Notes: generated by a model not told the origin, from the letters alone. A DNA stretch of 64,000 bases from Chlorobiaceae bacterium (GCA_013335115.1 JAAXWQ010000001.1:124001-188000), one strand, 5' to 3'. Positions 13,256 to 25,446 are shown, counted from the stretch's first letter. Numbers and translations are program-made.

Positions 13256-13771
13256 TCAGGGACGCTTGACCGTCAAACCGGCCTTTGCCGCAAGATCATG
13301 CAGCAGTTTTTCAGACCCGGGCATCCCGTGCTCGCCTTCGGTAACGAAAAGCGAGTCGCGCAGCCCTGCGTTCATGGCGACGATGTAGACCTTCGGTGGC
13401 GGGTTGTAGGTAACCTGTTCCTGGTAGATGGAGACGATGTCCTTGTAGAGGAACTGCTTGGCGGCACCGTTGCGGAACCGGTATTCGATCCGGTCTTGGG
13501 CCAACCGGACGGCGTCGCCGTCGTTGCCGTGCTCGGCACTGAACCTCGTATTGTAATACTGCGGCCCACCGAGGGCGATGGTGGTCATCACCACCAGCAG
13601 GGAGGTCTTCCAGAGACAGCCGAAATCGACGCCGTAGGAGAACTTGCCGTAGCGGTAGAACACCGCCCAGCCGGCGGCAAGGAACAGCATGGCCAGCGTC
13701 CAGGTGACGTAGTAGTAGTAATCGAGCCACCATCCTGGAAACGGCATCGGATACTGGAAGAGTTCGGACAT
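13256..13771 (-). CDS. Hypothetical membrane protein
   Basis: ORF with TM segments; likely start MSELFQYPMPFPGWW at 13771. Confidence 0.6.
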   Translation of the reverse strand: MSELFQYPMPFPGWWLDYYYYVTWTLAMLFLAAGWAVFYRYGKFSYGVDFGCLWKTSLLVVMTTIALGGPQYYNTRFSAEHGNDGDAVRLAQDRIEYRFRNGAAKQFLYKDIVSIYQEQVTYNPPPKVYIVAMNAGLRDSLFVTEGEHGMPGSEKLLHDLAAKAGLTVKRP

Positions 13772-13869
13772 TGGCGCAACCCCGTGGTGTTTCTTGTTAT
13801 CTTGAAAGACCCAAAAATACAGCTTTTCGGACTCTCTTCGAAACAGAATAATCACAACGGCGACAACCC

Positions 13870-14286
13870 ATGAAATCGTATCACAAGGAACTCTGGATGC
13901 AGGTGCCGACGAGGATGGATTTCGTCAACATCACCCTCGACGTCGAATCCGCCCTTGCCGAAAGCGGCATCAGGGAGGGGCTTTGCCTGGTCAACGCCAT
14001 GCACATCACCGCCTCGGTCTTCATCAACGACGACGAACCCGGCCTCCATGCCGACTACAAGGAGTGGCTGGAGAAGCTCGCCCCGCACGATCCCTCGCGC
14101 TACCGCCACAACCGCACCGGCGAGGATAACGGCGACGCCCACCACAAGCGACAGGTCATGGGACGCGAGGTAGTGGTAGCCGTCACGGCAGGCCGGCTGC
14201 ACCTCGGCCCATGGGAACAGATCTTCTACGGCGAGTTCGACGGCCGCCGCCGCAAACGGGTCCTCGTCAAGATCATCGGGGAATAA
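13870..14286 (+). CDS. YjbQ/UPF0047 family protein (secondary thiamine-phosphate synthase-like)
   Basis: [47 protein letters not shown] typical of YjbQ. Confidence 0.88.
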   Translation: MKSYHKELWMQVPTRMDFVNITLDVESALAESGIREGLCLVNAMHITASVFINDDEPGLHADYKEWLEKLAPHDPSRYRHNRTGEDNGDAHHKRQVMGREVVVAVTAGRLHLGPWEQIFYGEFDGRRRKRVLVKIIGE

Positions 14287-14302
14287 CCCCGCTCCCCCAA
14301 CG

Positions 14303-14337
14303 AAAAAAAGCCTGCGTTTGCAGGCCTTTTTTCGTTT
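14303..14337. terminator. Rho-independent terminator between convergent genes
   Basis: aaaaaaagcctgcgtttgcaggcctttttt hairpin with A/T tracts on both sides. Confidence 0.85.
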
Positions 14338-14354
14338 TCAGCTGTACCCGAAAA

Positions 14355-16529
<2,175 letters not shown>

Positions 16530-16561
16530 TGATTGAACGTTTTTTCGGAAAACCGGTTGTC

Positions 16562-17086
16562 TTACTTTCTTGATTTCTTCTCGTCGAACGTGAGGAGCAC
16601 CTGACGGTCCTGGAGGTTGCCTCGGACGATCTCGGCACTGATCCTGTTATTCTTCTTCAGTTGCGACAGCACGAAGCTGGTGTTGGTGCCGAGCACCCCG
16701 GGCCAGCTCTGGATGCGCGACAGGAACCTTTCGAGCGAGGCGGTGTTGTGCGTCATGACCTTGAGGATATGCGAACCCTCCCCGGTCACCGAGAAGCACT
16801 CCATGATCTCCTCCTCCTTCATCACGTGTTCCATGAAGGATTTGTAGTGCCTCGACGAATCGACCCTGACACGGACGAATGCCTGGATATCGAACCCGAG
16901 CTGCCGCTCGTCGACCTCCATGGTAAACCCTTTGATAATGCCGTTCTTCTGGAGCTTGTCCAGCCGCTCGCTGACCGAAGGGATCGACAGGCTGACCACT
17001 TCAGCCAGTTCGCTCAAGCGTATGCGCCCGTTGCCACCGAGAGACTCGATGATCTTGAGGTCGATGAGATCGAGGTGTCCTGACAT
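16562..17086 (-). CDS. Lrp/AsnC family transcriptional regulator
   Basis: LDLIDLKIIESLGGNGRIRLSELAEVVSLSIPSVSERLDKLQKNGIIKGF HTH plus RAM-like domain. Confidence 0.92.
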   Translation of the reverse strand: MSGHLDLIDLKIIESLGGNGRIRLSELAEVVSLSIPSVSERLDKLQKNGIIKGFTMEVDERQLGFDIQAFVRVRVDSSRHYKSFMEHVMKEEEIMECFSVTGEGSHILKVMTHNTASLERFLSRIQSWPGVLGTNTSFVLSQLKKNNRISAEIVRGNLQDRQVLLTFDEKKSRK

Positions 17087-17353
17087 AACAGAATCTTCAA
17101 TTTTGTAAGAAATTAATGAAATCTAAGAAATAAACAAGCTTATTTCTTAATAAAGGAGGATACTAAAGAGAATTTTCCTTAAAAAATTAGGGCCAAGCTC
17201 CTGGAGGGCGGAACAAAAGCGATGCGCAGGGAGTTGTTATTTGCAATCAAGAATGTAACTTAATAATAAGTGTCTCTCAACAGGTTTCTCGTCGTCGCCA
17301 CCGGCAGGAGATGCTGATGGCAAACCTGTCCCCCCCTATCAAACCGGACTGTC

Positions 17354-17548
17354 ATGAAGGAGTACTGCAAGAAATTTTCCGCCGAGGACGATGAAGGCCA
17401 GATGGATCGAAGCAAGGGCGGGTCGGACCCGGCCCAACAGGAACCCCCGGCGTTCCATGACCTCAGGTTCGTCGTCAAGGAATCGGTCAACCTCGGATTC
17501 CGGGTCGTGGACGAAATCGGCAAGATGCTGAAGAAGCTCGAGGAGTAG
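17354..17548 (+). CDS. Small hypothetical protein
   Basis: 64-aa ORF, no recognised family. Confidence 0.4.
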   Translation: MKEYCKKFSAEDDEGQMDRSKGGSDPAQQEPPAFHDLRFVVKESVNLGFRVVDEIGKMLKKLEE

Positions 17549-17722
17549 GCGTCATTCTGTCGCAGGGTGAGCTTCGGCCATCCCGGGCCTGCACGACGGA
17601 CAGATCCGGATCAAGCCCCCGGCATGCCCCGGCGCCTTTCCCGCGACGGCCCGAATACGTATATTATGTTATATTATATAATATGTTAATGAGATTACCC
17701 ATAATCACCAACCCGACCAACG

Positions 17723-19141
17723 TTGAAAGTAGCAATATTCGGAGCAGGGGTCGCCGGCCTCAGTGCGGCCATTGAACTTGTCGACCGCGGCTATTCGGTC
17801 GAGCTTTATGAAAAACGCAAAGTGCTGGGCGGCAAGGTCTCCGTCTGGAAGGACAGCGACGGCGATTCGGTAGAATCGGGACTGCACATCGTGTTCGGCG
17901 GCTACACGCAGCTCCAGGAGTACCTGCGCAAAGTCGGTGCGGGCGACCATTACCTGTGGAAGGACCATGCACTGATCTACGCCGAGCCCGACGGCAGGCA
18001 ATCCTTCTTCCGCAAAGCCAACCTGCCGAGCCCATGGGCCGAGGTGGTCGGGGGACTGCAGGCGGACTTCCTGACCATGTGGGACAAGGTTTCGCTCATC
18101 AAGGGGCTCTTCCCTGCGCTGGCCGGCAACGAGGAGTATTTCCGAAGCCAGGACCATATGACCTACGCTGAATGGCACCGCCTGCACGGGGCCTCCGAAA
18201 ACTCGCTGCAAAAACTGTGGCGGGCCATCGCGCTGGCCATGAACTTCATCGAGCCGAACGTCATCAGCGCCCGGCCGATGATCACTATCTTCAAATACTT
18301 CGGCACCGACTACGAGGCGACAAAATTCGGATTCTTCCGCAAGAACCCGGGCGACTCCATGATCGAGCCGATGCGCCAGTACATCCAGTCCAAAGGCGGC
18401 CGGATCTTCATCGACGCGCCGCTCGCCCGCTTCGAGCTGAACGACGACGAGACGGTCAAATGCGCCGTGCTCAGGGACGGCCACCGTATCGGGGCCGACG
18501 CCTACATCTCCGCCCTGCCGGTGCACAACGCCAGGAAGGTGGTCCCGAACCAGTGGCTCCGCCACGACTATTTCCGGAACCTGCACGAGTTCGTCGGCAG
18601 CCCGGTGGCCAATTGCCAGCTGTGGTTCGACCGGAAGATCACCGACACGGACAACCTGATGTTCGCGCAGCAAACCACCTTCGCCACCTTCGCCGACGTC
18701 TCGATCACCTGCCCCGAGGATTTCCAGGCGGGTATGGGCTCGGCCAACGGCGGTAGCGTGATGAGCCTGGTACTCGCACCGGCCCACCAATTGATGGAGC
18801 TCCCAAACGATATCATCATCGGGATGGTCATGAAGGATATCCACGACCGGTTCCCGAAATCGAGGGATGCCCGGCTGCTGAAGTCGACGCTGGTCAAGAT
18901 CCCGCAGTCGGTCTACAAGGCAGTGCCGGATGTGGACAAGTTCCGCCCGGACCAGGTCAGCCCGGTGGAGAATTTCTTCCTGGCCGGCGACTACACCGAC
19001 CAGCACTACCTCGCCTCCATGGAGGGAGCCGCGCTGAGCGGAAGGCAGGTGGCCGAAAAGCTGCATGCGAAGCTGGGCCGTCAGCCACTAACCCAACAGA
19101 CCGGAGACGAACATGGGCAGGAATCGAGGCAAGGTAACTGA
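17723..19141 (+). CDS. crtQ: Carotene desaturase, CrtQ/ZDS type (zeta-carotene desaturase)
   Basis: FAD GAGVAGLSAA; ISARPMITIFKYF, FRPDQ...VENFFLAGDYTDQHYLASMEGAALSGRQ resemble plant-type ZDS more than PDS. Confidence 0.8.
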   Translation: MKVAIFGAGVAGLSAAIELVDRGYSVELYEKRKVLGGKVSVWKDSDGDSVESGLHIVFGGYTQLQEYLRKVGAGDHYLWKDHALIYAEPDGRQSFFRKANLPSPWAEVVGGLQADFLTMWDKVSLIKGLFPALAGNEEYFRSQDHMTYAEWHRLHGASENSLQKLWRAIALAMNFIEPNVISARPMITIFKYFGTDYEATKFGFFRKNPGDSMIEPMRQYIQSKGGRIFIDAPLARFELNDDETVKCAVLRDGHRIGADAYISALPVHNARKVVPNQWLRHDYFRNLHEFVGSPVANCQLWFDRKITDTDNLMFAQQTTFATFADVSITCPEDFQAGMGSANGGSVMSLVLAPAHQLMELPNDIIIGMVMKDIHDRFPKSRDARLLKSTLVKIPQSVYKAVPDVDKFRPDQVSPVENFFLAGDYTDQHYLASMEGAALSGRQVAEKLHAKLGRQPLTQQTGDEHGQESRQGN

Positions 19142-20150
19142 GTCCGGACGGACGACGACATCGACTCCGACCCCAGACTGCGGGATCCCGCCGTTCCAGG
19201 CCGCCCTTTCCGGGCATGGCGTCGGGGAGCTTCATCCGACGGGGATCGACATCCTGCAGGTAAACACCGGCTACCGGTGCAACCTCCGCTGCACCCACTG
19301 CCATGTCGACGCCCGGCCCGACCGGGCGGAGGTCATGTCACGCGAAACCATGCGGCAGTGCGTCGAGGTACTGAAATCCAACCCGGTCAGGACGCTGGAC
19401 ATCACGGGTGGAGCGCCGGAGATGAACCCGGATTTCCGGTGGTTCATCGACGAGGCTCGGTCGGCCCGGGCCGACCTGGAGATCCTCGTCAGAAGCAACC
19501 TCACGCTACTCGTCGGCCACGCCGCATACAGTGACATCCCGGCATTCCTGAAGGAGCGGCGCGTGCATATCATCGCCTCGCTCCCCTGTTTCACCAGGGA
19601 GCAGGTCGACCGGCAGCGGGGATCGGGGGTGTTCGATCGCTCGGTCGAGGCCCTGAAAATGCTGAACGGCATCGGCTACGGGATCGTGGGGAGCCCCCTC
19701 TCCCTGAACCTGGTCTACAACCCTCCCGGCCCGGAGCTTCCGGAATGCCAGCACCAGCTCGAGGATGAGTACCGGAAACAGCTGTCCGGCCAGTTCGGCA
19801 TCACCTTCACGAAGCTCTTCACGCTCACCAACATGCCGATCAGCCGATTCCTGCTGAGCCTGCTCGAATCGGGCGATTACTGCTCCTACATGGAGCTGCT
19901 CGCCGGGAAGTTCAACCCAGCGGCCGCAGGTTCGCTCATGTGCCTGGACACGATCTCGGTACGCTGGGACGGCCGCCTCTACGACTGCGATTTCAACCAG
20001 ATGCTCGACCTTCCCCTCGACCCGTCAGCCGGAAGGCATATCGGGGAGTTCGACCGGGAAAGGCTTCTCGGCAGGAGGATCGCCGTCGGCCAGCACTGCT
20101 ACGGCTGCACGGCCGGCTCCGGGTCGAGCTGCCAGGGAAGCCTCGTATGA
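19113..20150 (+). CDS. arsS: ArsS-like radical SAM protein (arsenosugar biosynthesis family)
   Basis: NTGYRCNLRCTHCHVDARPDR radical SAM motif; LDITGGAPEMNP; C-terminal CYGCTAGSGSSCQG. Confidence 0.85.
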   Translation: MGRNRGKVTESGRTTTSTPTPDCGIPPFQAALSGHGVGELHPTGIDILQVNTGYRCNLRCTHCHVDARPDRAEVMSRETMRQCVEVLKSNPVRTLDITGGAPEMNPDFRWFIDEARSARADLEILVRSNLTLLVGHAAYSDIPAFLKERRVHIIASLPCFTREQVDRQRGSGVFDRSVEALKMLNGIGYGIVGSPLSLNLVYNPPGPELPECQHQLEDEYRKQLSGQFGITFTKLFTLTNMPISRFLLSLLESGDYCSYMELLAGKFNPAAAGSLMCLDTISVRWDGRLYDCDFNQMLDLPLDPSAGRHIGEFDRERLLGRRIAVGQHCYGCTAGSGSSCQGSLV

Positions 20151-20755
20151 AACGGGATGATCGGCTGCTGATCGTCTTTTCGAAAAACCCGGTAGCCGGT
20201 TTCGTCAAGACGCGCCTGGCGGCGTCGATCGGTGCGACCGAAGCCCTCAGGGTCTACGAGGAGCTCCGGGAGATCACCGAACGGGCCACCGCCGGCGCCG
20301 ACTGCACGAGGGCCGTCTTCTACTCCGACTACATTCCGGAAGAGGATATCTTCCTCGACGGTGCAACCAGGGCGCACCTCCAGGAGGGTGCCGACCTCGG
20401 CGAGCGGATGCACCGGGCAATCCTCGAAGGTTTCAGGCTCGGCTTCCGGCAGGTCGTGCTGATCGGTACCGACTGCCCCGGCCTGGGGACCTTCCTGCTC
20501 GACCAGGCCTTCGAGGCCCTTGACCGGCACGACGCGGTGATCGGGCCAGCCCGGGACGGGGGATTCTATCTGCTCGGCCTGAACCGTCCGATGCGGGAGC
20601 TCTTCCTCGACCGGAAATGGAGCACCCCGGAGGTGCTGCCGGAGTCGCTCGACATACTCAGGCAGCTGCAGGTGGAATACGCCATCCTGCCGGCGCTTTC
20701 CGACATCGACACCATCGACGACCTCATGGAGAGCGGCCTGTGGGACCTGAACTGA
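20147..20755 (+). CDS. TIGR04282-like glycosyltransferase/DUF2064 family
   Basis: LLIVFSKNPVAGFVKTRLAASIG, LIGTDCPGL, IGPARDGGFYLLGL; ATG overlaps arsS stop (ATGA). Confidence 0.85.
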   Translation: MKRDDRLLIVFSKNPVAGFVKTRLAASIGATEALRVYEELREITERATAGADCTRAVFYSDYIPEEDIFLDGATRAHLQEGADLGERMHRAILEGFRLGFRQVVLIGTDCPGLGTFLLDQAFEALDRHDAVIGPARDGGFYLLGLNRPMRELFLDRKWSTPEVLPESLDILRQLQVEYAILPALSDIDTIDDLMESGLWDLN

Positions 20756-21429
20756 GCATCATCATCCCTGCGTGGAACGAGGAGGACATGATCGCCTGCA
20801 CACTCGGGACGCTCTGTTCGGCCATTGCCGGAAGGAACGACATCGAAATCATCGTCAGCGTGTCGGGCGACGACCGTACGGCCGGCATCGCATCCGCCTT
20901 TCCCGTCGTCGTATGCCTGAGCGAAACGGGGCGCGCCGTGCAAATGAATGCGGGGGCGGCAGAAGCCTCCGGCCGCATCCTCTATTTCCTGCACGCCGAC
21001 ACGATCCCCCCCGCGACCTTCTGCGACGACATCCTCGAAGCAGTCCGCGCCGGGCACCCTGCCGGCTGCTTCCGGATGGAGTTCGACGACCCGCACTGGA
21101 TCATGCAGCTCTACGGATGGTTCACGCAGTTCCCCCTGTCGATTTGCAGGGGCGGCGACCAGTCGCTCTTCATCACCAGGCAGCTCTTCACGGAGATCGG
21201 CGGGTTCGACAGCTCGATGCAGGTCATGGAGGACATCGAGATCATCGACCGCATCGAGCGCCGCATGCCATTCCACATCCTTGACAGGAAGGTCACCACA
21301 TCATCCAGGAAATACCAGGATAACGGCATGATCCGGCTGCAGGCCGTTTTCGGCATGATCCACCTGATGTACGCCCTGGGTTACCGCCAGGAGGAGCTCA
21401 GGGACTTCTACCGGGATACCATCTCCTGA
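20740..21429 (+). CDS. TIGR04283-like family 2 glycosyltransferase
   Basis: LSIIIPAWNEEDMIACTL, VSVSGDDRT, QMNAGAAEASGRILYFLHADT; GTG start at 20740 overlaps the preceding gene. Confidence 0.85.
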   Translation: MGPELSIIIPAWNEEDMIACTLGTLCSAIAGRNDIEIIVSVSGDDRTAGIASAFPVVVCLSETGRAVQMNAGAAEASGRILYFLHADTIPPATFCDDILEAVRAGHPAGCFRMEFDDPHWIMQLYGWFTQFPLSICRGGDQSLFITRQLFTEIGGFDSSMQVMEDIEIIDRIERRMPFHILDRKVTTSSRKYQDNGMIRLQAVFGMIHLMYALGYRQEELRDFYRDTIS

Positions 21430-21455
21430 TTCCGGAATTATTCCGGAATCCCGCA
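21429..21455. repeat. Short inverted repeat
   Basis: gattccggaat-t-attccggaatc just after the glycosyltransferase stop. Confidence 0.6.
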
Positions 21456-21585
21456 CTAGCCATCGACCCCGATTGTTAGCGATGCAGCGTATTATTTTTT
21501 ATATTTCGGAATAATCTCCCCTGCTGCGAGAGCTCTCATCCAGCGGGCAATCGGCGACCCAATACGCTTCAAACCTCATCATATC

Positions 21586-22290
21586 ATGGCAACTGAAGAA
21601 CTCAACAAGCCAGCAGCCTCCCCGAACCCGGTTCCTGCTGCATCGGAGTCAAATGCAGGCAACGGCGACATGGCCCACATCATCGGCAACGTCGGCGTCC
21701 TTCTCGATTCGGCCGTCGAATCGGTGCAGGGCGTCATCAGCACGGTCAGTTCGGCGACCGGGCAGCTCATCGAAGGCGTCACCACGACCATCAACTCCGA
21801 CCAGGTCAAGGGAATACTCCAGAACGTCAACTCCGCCACCGGACAGCTCATCGAGGGCGTGACGGCGACCATCAACTCCGACCAGGTCAAGGGGATACTC
21901 CAGAACGTCAACTCCGCCACCGGACAGCTCATCGAGGGCGTGACGGCAACCCTGAAGTCAGAACCGGTCCAGCAATCCGTGCAGGAACTCGGCAAGTTCT
22001 GGGAAGGGCTGCTTTCGAACCTGAACGAGACGGTCAAGTCCGGCCAGGTCAAGGACCTGTTCGAGAATGTCAGCGCCGGCCTGAGCCAGCTAGTAGGCAA
22101 CGTCTTCTCTTCGACCATGCCGCAGGGCCTCCTGTCCGGCGTTGAGGACAGGAAGAAGCACGTCCAGGAGATCCATTTCAGCCCGAAGGAGACCGCTGCT
22201 CCGGCAGTTGCTGCTCCGGCAACTCCTGCTCCGGCGCCGAAAGCTCCGGCCGCACCGGCGAATACGCCGTACAGGCCTCCAGTAAAATGA
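21586..22290 (+). CDS. Hypothetical protein with internal 27-aa tandem repeats and Ala/Pro-rich tail
   Basis: Repeats NVNSATGQLIEGVTATINSDQVKGILQ; C-terminus APAVAAPATPAPAPKAPAAPA. Confidence 0.75.
   Translation: MATEELNKPAASPNPVPAASESNAGNGDMAHIIGNVGVLLDSAVESVQGVISTVSSATGQLIEGVTTTINSDQVKGILQNVNSATGQLIEGVTATINSDQVKGILQNVNSATGQLIEGVTATLKSEPVQQSVQELGKFWEGLLSNLNETVKSGQVKDLFENVSAGLSQLVGNVFSSTMPQGLLSGVEDRKKHVQEIHFSPKETAAPAVAAPATPAPAPKAPAAPANTPYRPPVK
21742..21984 (+). repeat. Three in-frame 81-bp tandem repeat units (units 1 and 3 partly diverged)
   Basis: Units begin at 21742, 21823 and 21904; shared aactccgaccaggtcaagggratactccagaacgtcaactccgccaccgg... Confidence 0.85.
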
Positions 22291-22309
22291 CCGATTGACG
22301 CCGAGCCTG

Positions 22310-22352
22310 TCCCGGTCGCAAGGGTCCCCACCTCCATACCCTTGCGACGGGA
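22310..22352. terminator. Hairpin, possible terminator or regulatory stem
   Basis: tcccggtcgcaagggt ... acccttgcgacggga, 15-bp stem with one bulge; no strong U-tract. Confidence 0.55.
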
Positions 22353-22415
22353 CAATCCCGACAGGGAACACCGGCACGAATTGGGTTCGTACCCAAATAT
22401 CCGAGATTTACCACA

Positions 22416-23861
22416 TTGGAACCAGAAGAGAGAATCGCAGTACCGGAAACAGCGAACGGCGCCAAACTGGTGCTGATCGCGGACGACGACAGTTCGTCGC
22501 GTACGCTGCTTGGCCATTTCATCTCGAAAATGGGCCACAACGTGATCTTTGCCGATGATGGATCACGATGCATCAAGATCATAGATGAACAGCCGGTCGA
22601 AATCCTCATGCTCGACATCAACATGCCGAAAAAGGACGGATTCGATGTCTTGCGGCATCTTGTCGAACGAGGCATCAAGATCCCGGTAATCATGGTCACG
22701 GCATCAGACGAGATCGAAATGGCTGTGCGCTGCATGAAAATGGGGGCGTCCAACTACCTCACCAAGGGAAACAAGCTCAGCAGCGAAAACCTGCGCATCG
22801 CCATCAGTGGCGCCATCAAGGAGTTCGACCTGAATAATGAGGTCCGGCAACTCAGGAATGAGCTGCGCACCAAGGAGATTTTCAGGTACATCATCGGCAG
22901 GAGCGCGGCGATAAGGCAAACCATGGAACAGGCCATGCAGGTCATGGAGACCGAGCTGAACGTGCTGCTGCTGGGGGAAAGCGGCACCGGCAAGGAGCTC
23001 TTCGCCCAAGCGATCCATGAAGGCAGCCGCCGAAAGGCTGGACCGTTCGTCTCGATCAACTGTGCCGCCATCTCGAACGAACTGGCCGACAGCCTCCTGT
23101 TCGGACACAAAAAAGGTGCCTTCACCGGTGCCAACAGCGACCATGTCGGCTTCTTCGAACAGGCGGACGGCGGCACCATATTCCTGGATGAGATCGGCGA
23201 CATGAACTCTGAAATCCAGGCTAAGGTGCTCAGGGTGCTGCAGGAAAGGAAAATCAGGCGGGTAGGCGAAAAATCGGAACGGTCGGTCGAAATCCGGGTC
23301 ATCTCCGCAACGAACCAGGACTTCGCAACAGCCATCAGCAACAATACCTTCCGCGAAGACCTCTACTACCGGCTCGAAGAGTTCCCTATCTCTATCCCGC
23401 CGCTCAGGGAGAGGATGGAAGACCTCAGGATGCTGGCCAGGCATTTCCTTGAGCAGTTCTGCAGCACCAACAACCTCGGCCCTATACAGATCAGCGAAAC
23501 AGCCCTCTCGAACCTTGACATCTACCACTGGCCGGGCAACGTCAGGGAGCTGAAAAACGCCGTCCAGCGGGCGGCCGTCACCTCACGGGGACAGGTTATC
23601 GAACATCTCGCCTCCTCCCTTCAGGGAACACGTCAGCACGATCGGACGAAGAAGCATGAAGCTGTGGCAGTTCAGCCGGACGCTACCGAAACAAAAGCTC
23701 CTTCCGGAGAAAACGCCGTCACCATGGACGAAATGGAGGAGGCTGCAGTCCGGAAAGCGTTCTCGCAAGCCCACGGCAATGCAACGAAGGCAGCCGAAAA
23801 CCTCGGCATCAGCAGGGCGACGTTCTACAGGAAGCTGAAGAAATACGGCATCACGGAGTGA
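22416..23861 (+). CDS. Sigma-54-dependent response regulator (NtrC family: REC, AAA+, Fis-type HTH)
   Basis: LIADDDSS...LDINMPKKDG; GESGTGKELFAQAIH; GAFTGA; GNATKAAENLGISRATFYRKLKKYGI; TTG start. Confidence 0.93.
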   Translation: MEPEERIAVPETANGAKLVLIADDDSSSRTLLGHFISKMGHNVIFADDGSRCIKIIDEQPVEILMLDINMPKKDGFDVLRHLVERGIKIPVIMVTASDEIEMAVRCMKMGASNYLTKGNKLSSENLRIAISGAIKEFDLNNEVRQLRNELRTKEIFRYIIGRSAAIRQTMEQAMQVMETELNVLLLGESGTGKELFAQAIHEGSRRKAGPFVSINCAAISNELADSLLFGHKKGAFTGANSDHVGFFEQADGGTIFLDEIGDMNSEIQAKVLRVLQERKIRRVGEKSERSVEIRVISATNQDFATAISNNTFREDLYYRLEEFPISIPPLRERMEDLRMLARHFLEQFCSTNNLGPIQISETALSNLDIYHWPGNVRELKNAVQRAAVTSRGQVIEHLASSLQGTRQHDRTKKHEAVAVQPDATETKAPSGENAVTMDEMEEAAVRKAFSQAHGNATKAAENLGISRATFYRKLKKYGITE

Positions 23862-23990
23862 ACCCTGCCGTCACGTACCCTTCTCACATTGAGACCGGCG
23901 TCGAAAACGGCAGGCGCTACGACGCGGCCGGCATCGATGAAACCCCCGGAAACGAGCGGCCTCATAGGGTGATTCGATATCGACAAGATG

Positions 23991-24006
23991 CGGCATGATT
24001 TTTGCA
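23991..24006 (+). promoter_or_regulatory. Sigma-54 (-24/-12) promoter upstream of PapD-like gene
   Basis: cGGCATGatttTTGCa versus TGGCACG-N4-TTGCW; GG and GC spacing exact; about 65 bp before predicted TSS region to ATG at 24084. Confidence 0.65.
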
Positions 24007-24083
24007 TGCCATTCCATGAAAACATCTTCATCTGAACCGTCGATACCGAAACCGCGACTCCGCCGTCGCGGATCAAGCCCGAT

Positions 24084-24965
24084 ATGAAACGCTCGCTAAT
24101 TCGGGCATCCGCCCACAAGTTTCGATCCTTCACCCTGATTGCCACCGCCCTGGCCGTCACCCTTTGCCTGGCGACGACCGCAACCGCGGGCGTCGTCGTC
24201 ATCGGCGAGATGGCCCGCGACTACCAGCTCAGGCCTGGCCAGACCTCTGAATCCACGATCGAACTGGAAAACCGGGACGACTCGCCACGGACGGTCAGGA
24301 TCTTCCAGACCGACTTCCGCTACCTGGCCAACGGGGAGAGTTTTTTCCCTGCCCCCGGATCCATGGAACGTTCGAACGCCGACTGGCTTACCTTCAGCCC
24401 GAAAATCCTGACCATACCACCCCTGCAGAAGTCCCTGGTCCGCTATCTGCTCAGGGTGCCGAACGACCGTTCGAAAACGGGGACCTTCTGGAGCATGATG
24501 ATGATCCAGGAGATCCATGAACCGGCACCGGCAAAGAACGGGCGCCAGGAGGGAATCGCAACCCCTCCCCCGCCAGCAAGCCGCCATGGCGTCCAGATCG
24601 TCACCCAGCTCGAAGAGACTGGCAAGATCGGCATCGAATTCACTTCGGCGACCATCGAGAGCAGGAACTCCAAGCGAATCCTGACGCTCGATATCGAAAA
24701 CAGGGGTTCGAAGGTTGCTCGACCCGAAATGTGGCTCGAAGTCTATACGGGGAGCGGACAGACAGCAGGAAGGTTCCTGGCCGACAAAGGGACCATCCTG
24801 CCTGGCTGCGGCGTGCGGCGTGAGATCGACATCACCGCCCTGTCGAAAGGCTCCTACAGTTCACTCTTCATCGCCGATTGCGGCAGGAATGTCTACGGGC
24901 TCGAGATCAAGCTCGTGCTTGAAGGCGAAGCGGACGGGCGGCCGCTTCGGGTCCTCAGGAACTGA
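24084..24965 (+). CDS. Secreted PapD-like (periplasmic chaperone-like) protein
   Basis: Signal peptide; Ig-like beta pattern ([26 protein letters not shown]...[22 protein letters not shown]). Confidence 0.6.
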   Translation: MKRSLIRASAHKFRSFTLIATALAVTLCLATTATAGVVVIGEMARDYQLRPGQTSESTIELENRDDSPRTVRIFQTDFRYLANGESFFPAPGSMERSNADWLTFSPKILTIPPLQKSLVRYLLRVPNDRSKTGTFWSMMMIQEIHEPAPAKNGRQEGIATPPPPASRHGVQIVTQLEETGKIGIEFTSATIESRNSKRILTLDIENRGSKVARPEMWLEVYTGSGQTAGRFLADKGTILPGCGVRREIDITALSKGSYSSLFIADCGRNVYGLEIKLVLEGEADGRPLRVLRN

Positions 24966-25407
24966 GTCCCGAAACCCCCGTATGGCCGAAGCCGCCAGCG
25001 CCCCTTGGCGTCTCCGACAACTCCGCCACCTCTTCGAACACGACCCGGTCCACCCGCGCGACGACCATCTGCGCGATACGGTCTCCATGGTTGACCGTGA
25101 AGGGCTCCTTGCCGTAATTGATCAGGATTACCTTTACCTCGCCGCGGTAATCGGCATCGATGGTCGCCGGAGTGTTGGGCAGGGAGATCAGGTAGCGAAG
25201 GGCAAGGCCGCTCCTGGGGCGCAGTTGGGCTTCATACCCTTCCGGAATCTCAATGCAGAACCCCGTCGGAACGAGCGCCGTCGAGGAGGGGGGTACCGTT
25301 ATCGGCCCGGCGAGGCAGGCGGCGACATCCATGCCTGCGGCATGCGAGGTGGCGTAAGCCGGCAGGGCGGCATTTTGATTCAGTCGAACTATTTTTAGTT
25401 TTACCAT
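24955..25407 (-). CDS. dut: dUTP diphosphatase
   Basis: [53 protein letters not shown]. Confidence 0.93.
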   Translation of the reverse strand: MVKLKIVRLNQNAALPAYATSHAAGMDVAACLAGPITVPPSSTALVPTGFCIEIPEGYEAQLRPRSGLALRYLISLPNTPATIDADYRGEVKVILINYGKEPFTVNHGDRIAQMVVARVDRVVFEEVAELSETPRGAGGFGHTGVSGLSS

Positions 25408-25446
25408 GGATACGAGGATTTGATTGGCTACCGGCAGCGGCGGTTC

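Noticed and set aside
17705-19066. 453-aa minus-strand ORF
   Set aside because: Antisense to crtQ; shadow ORF
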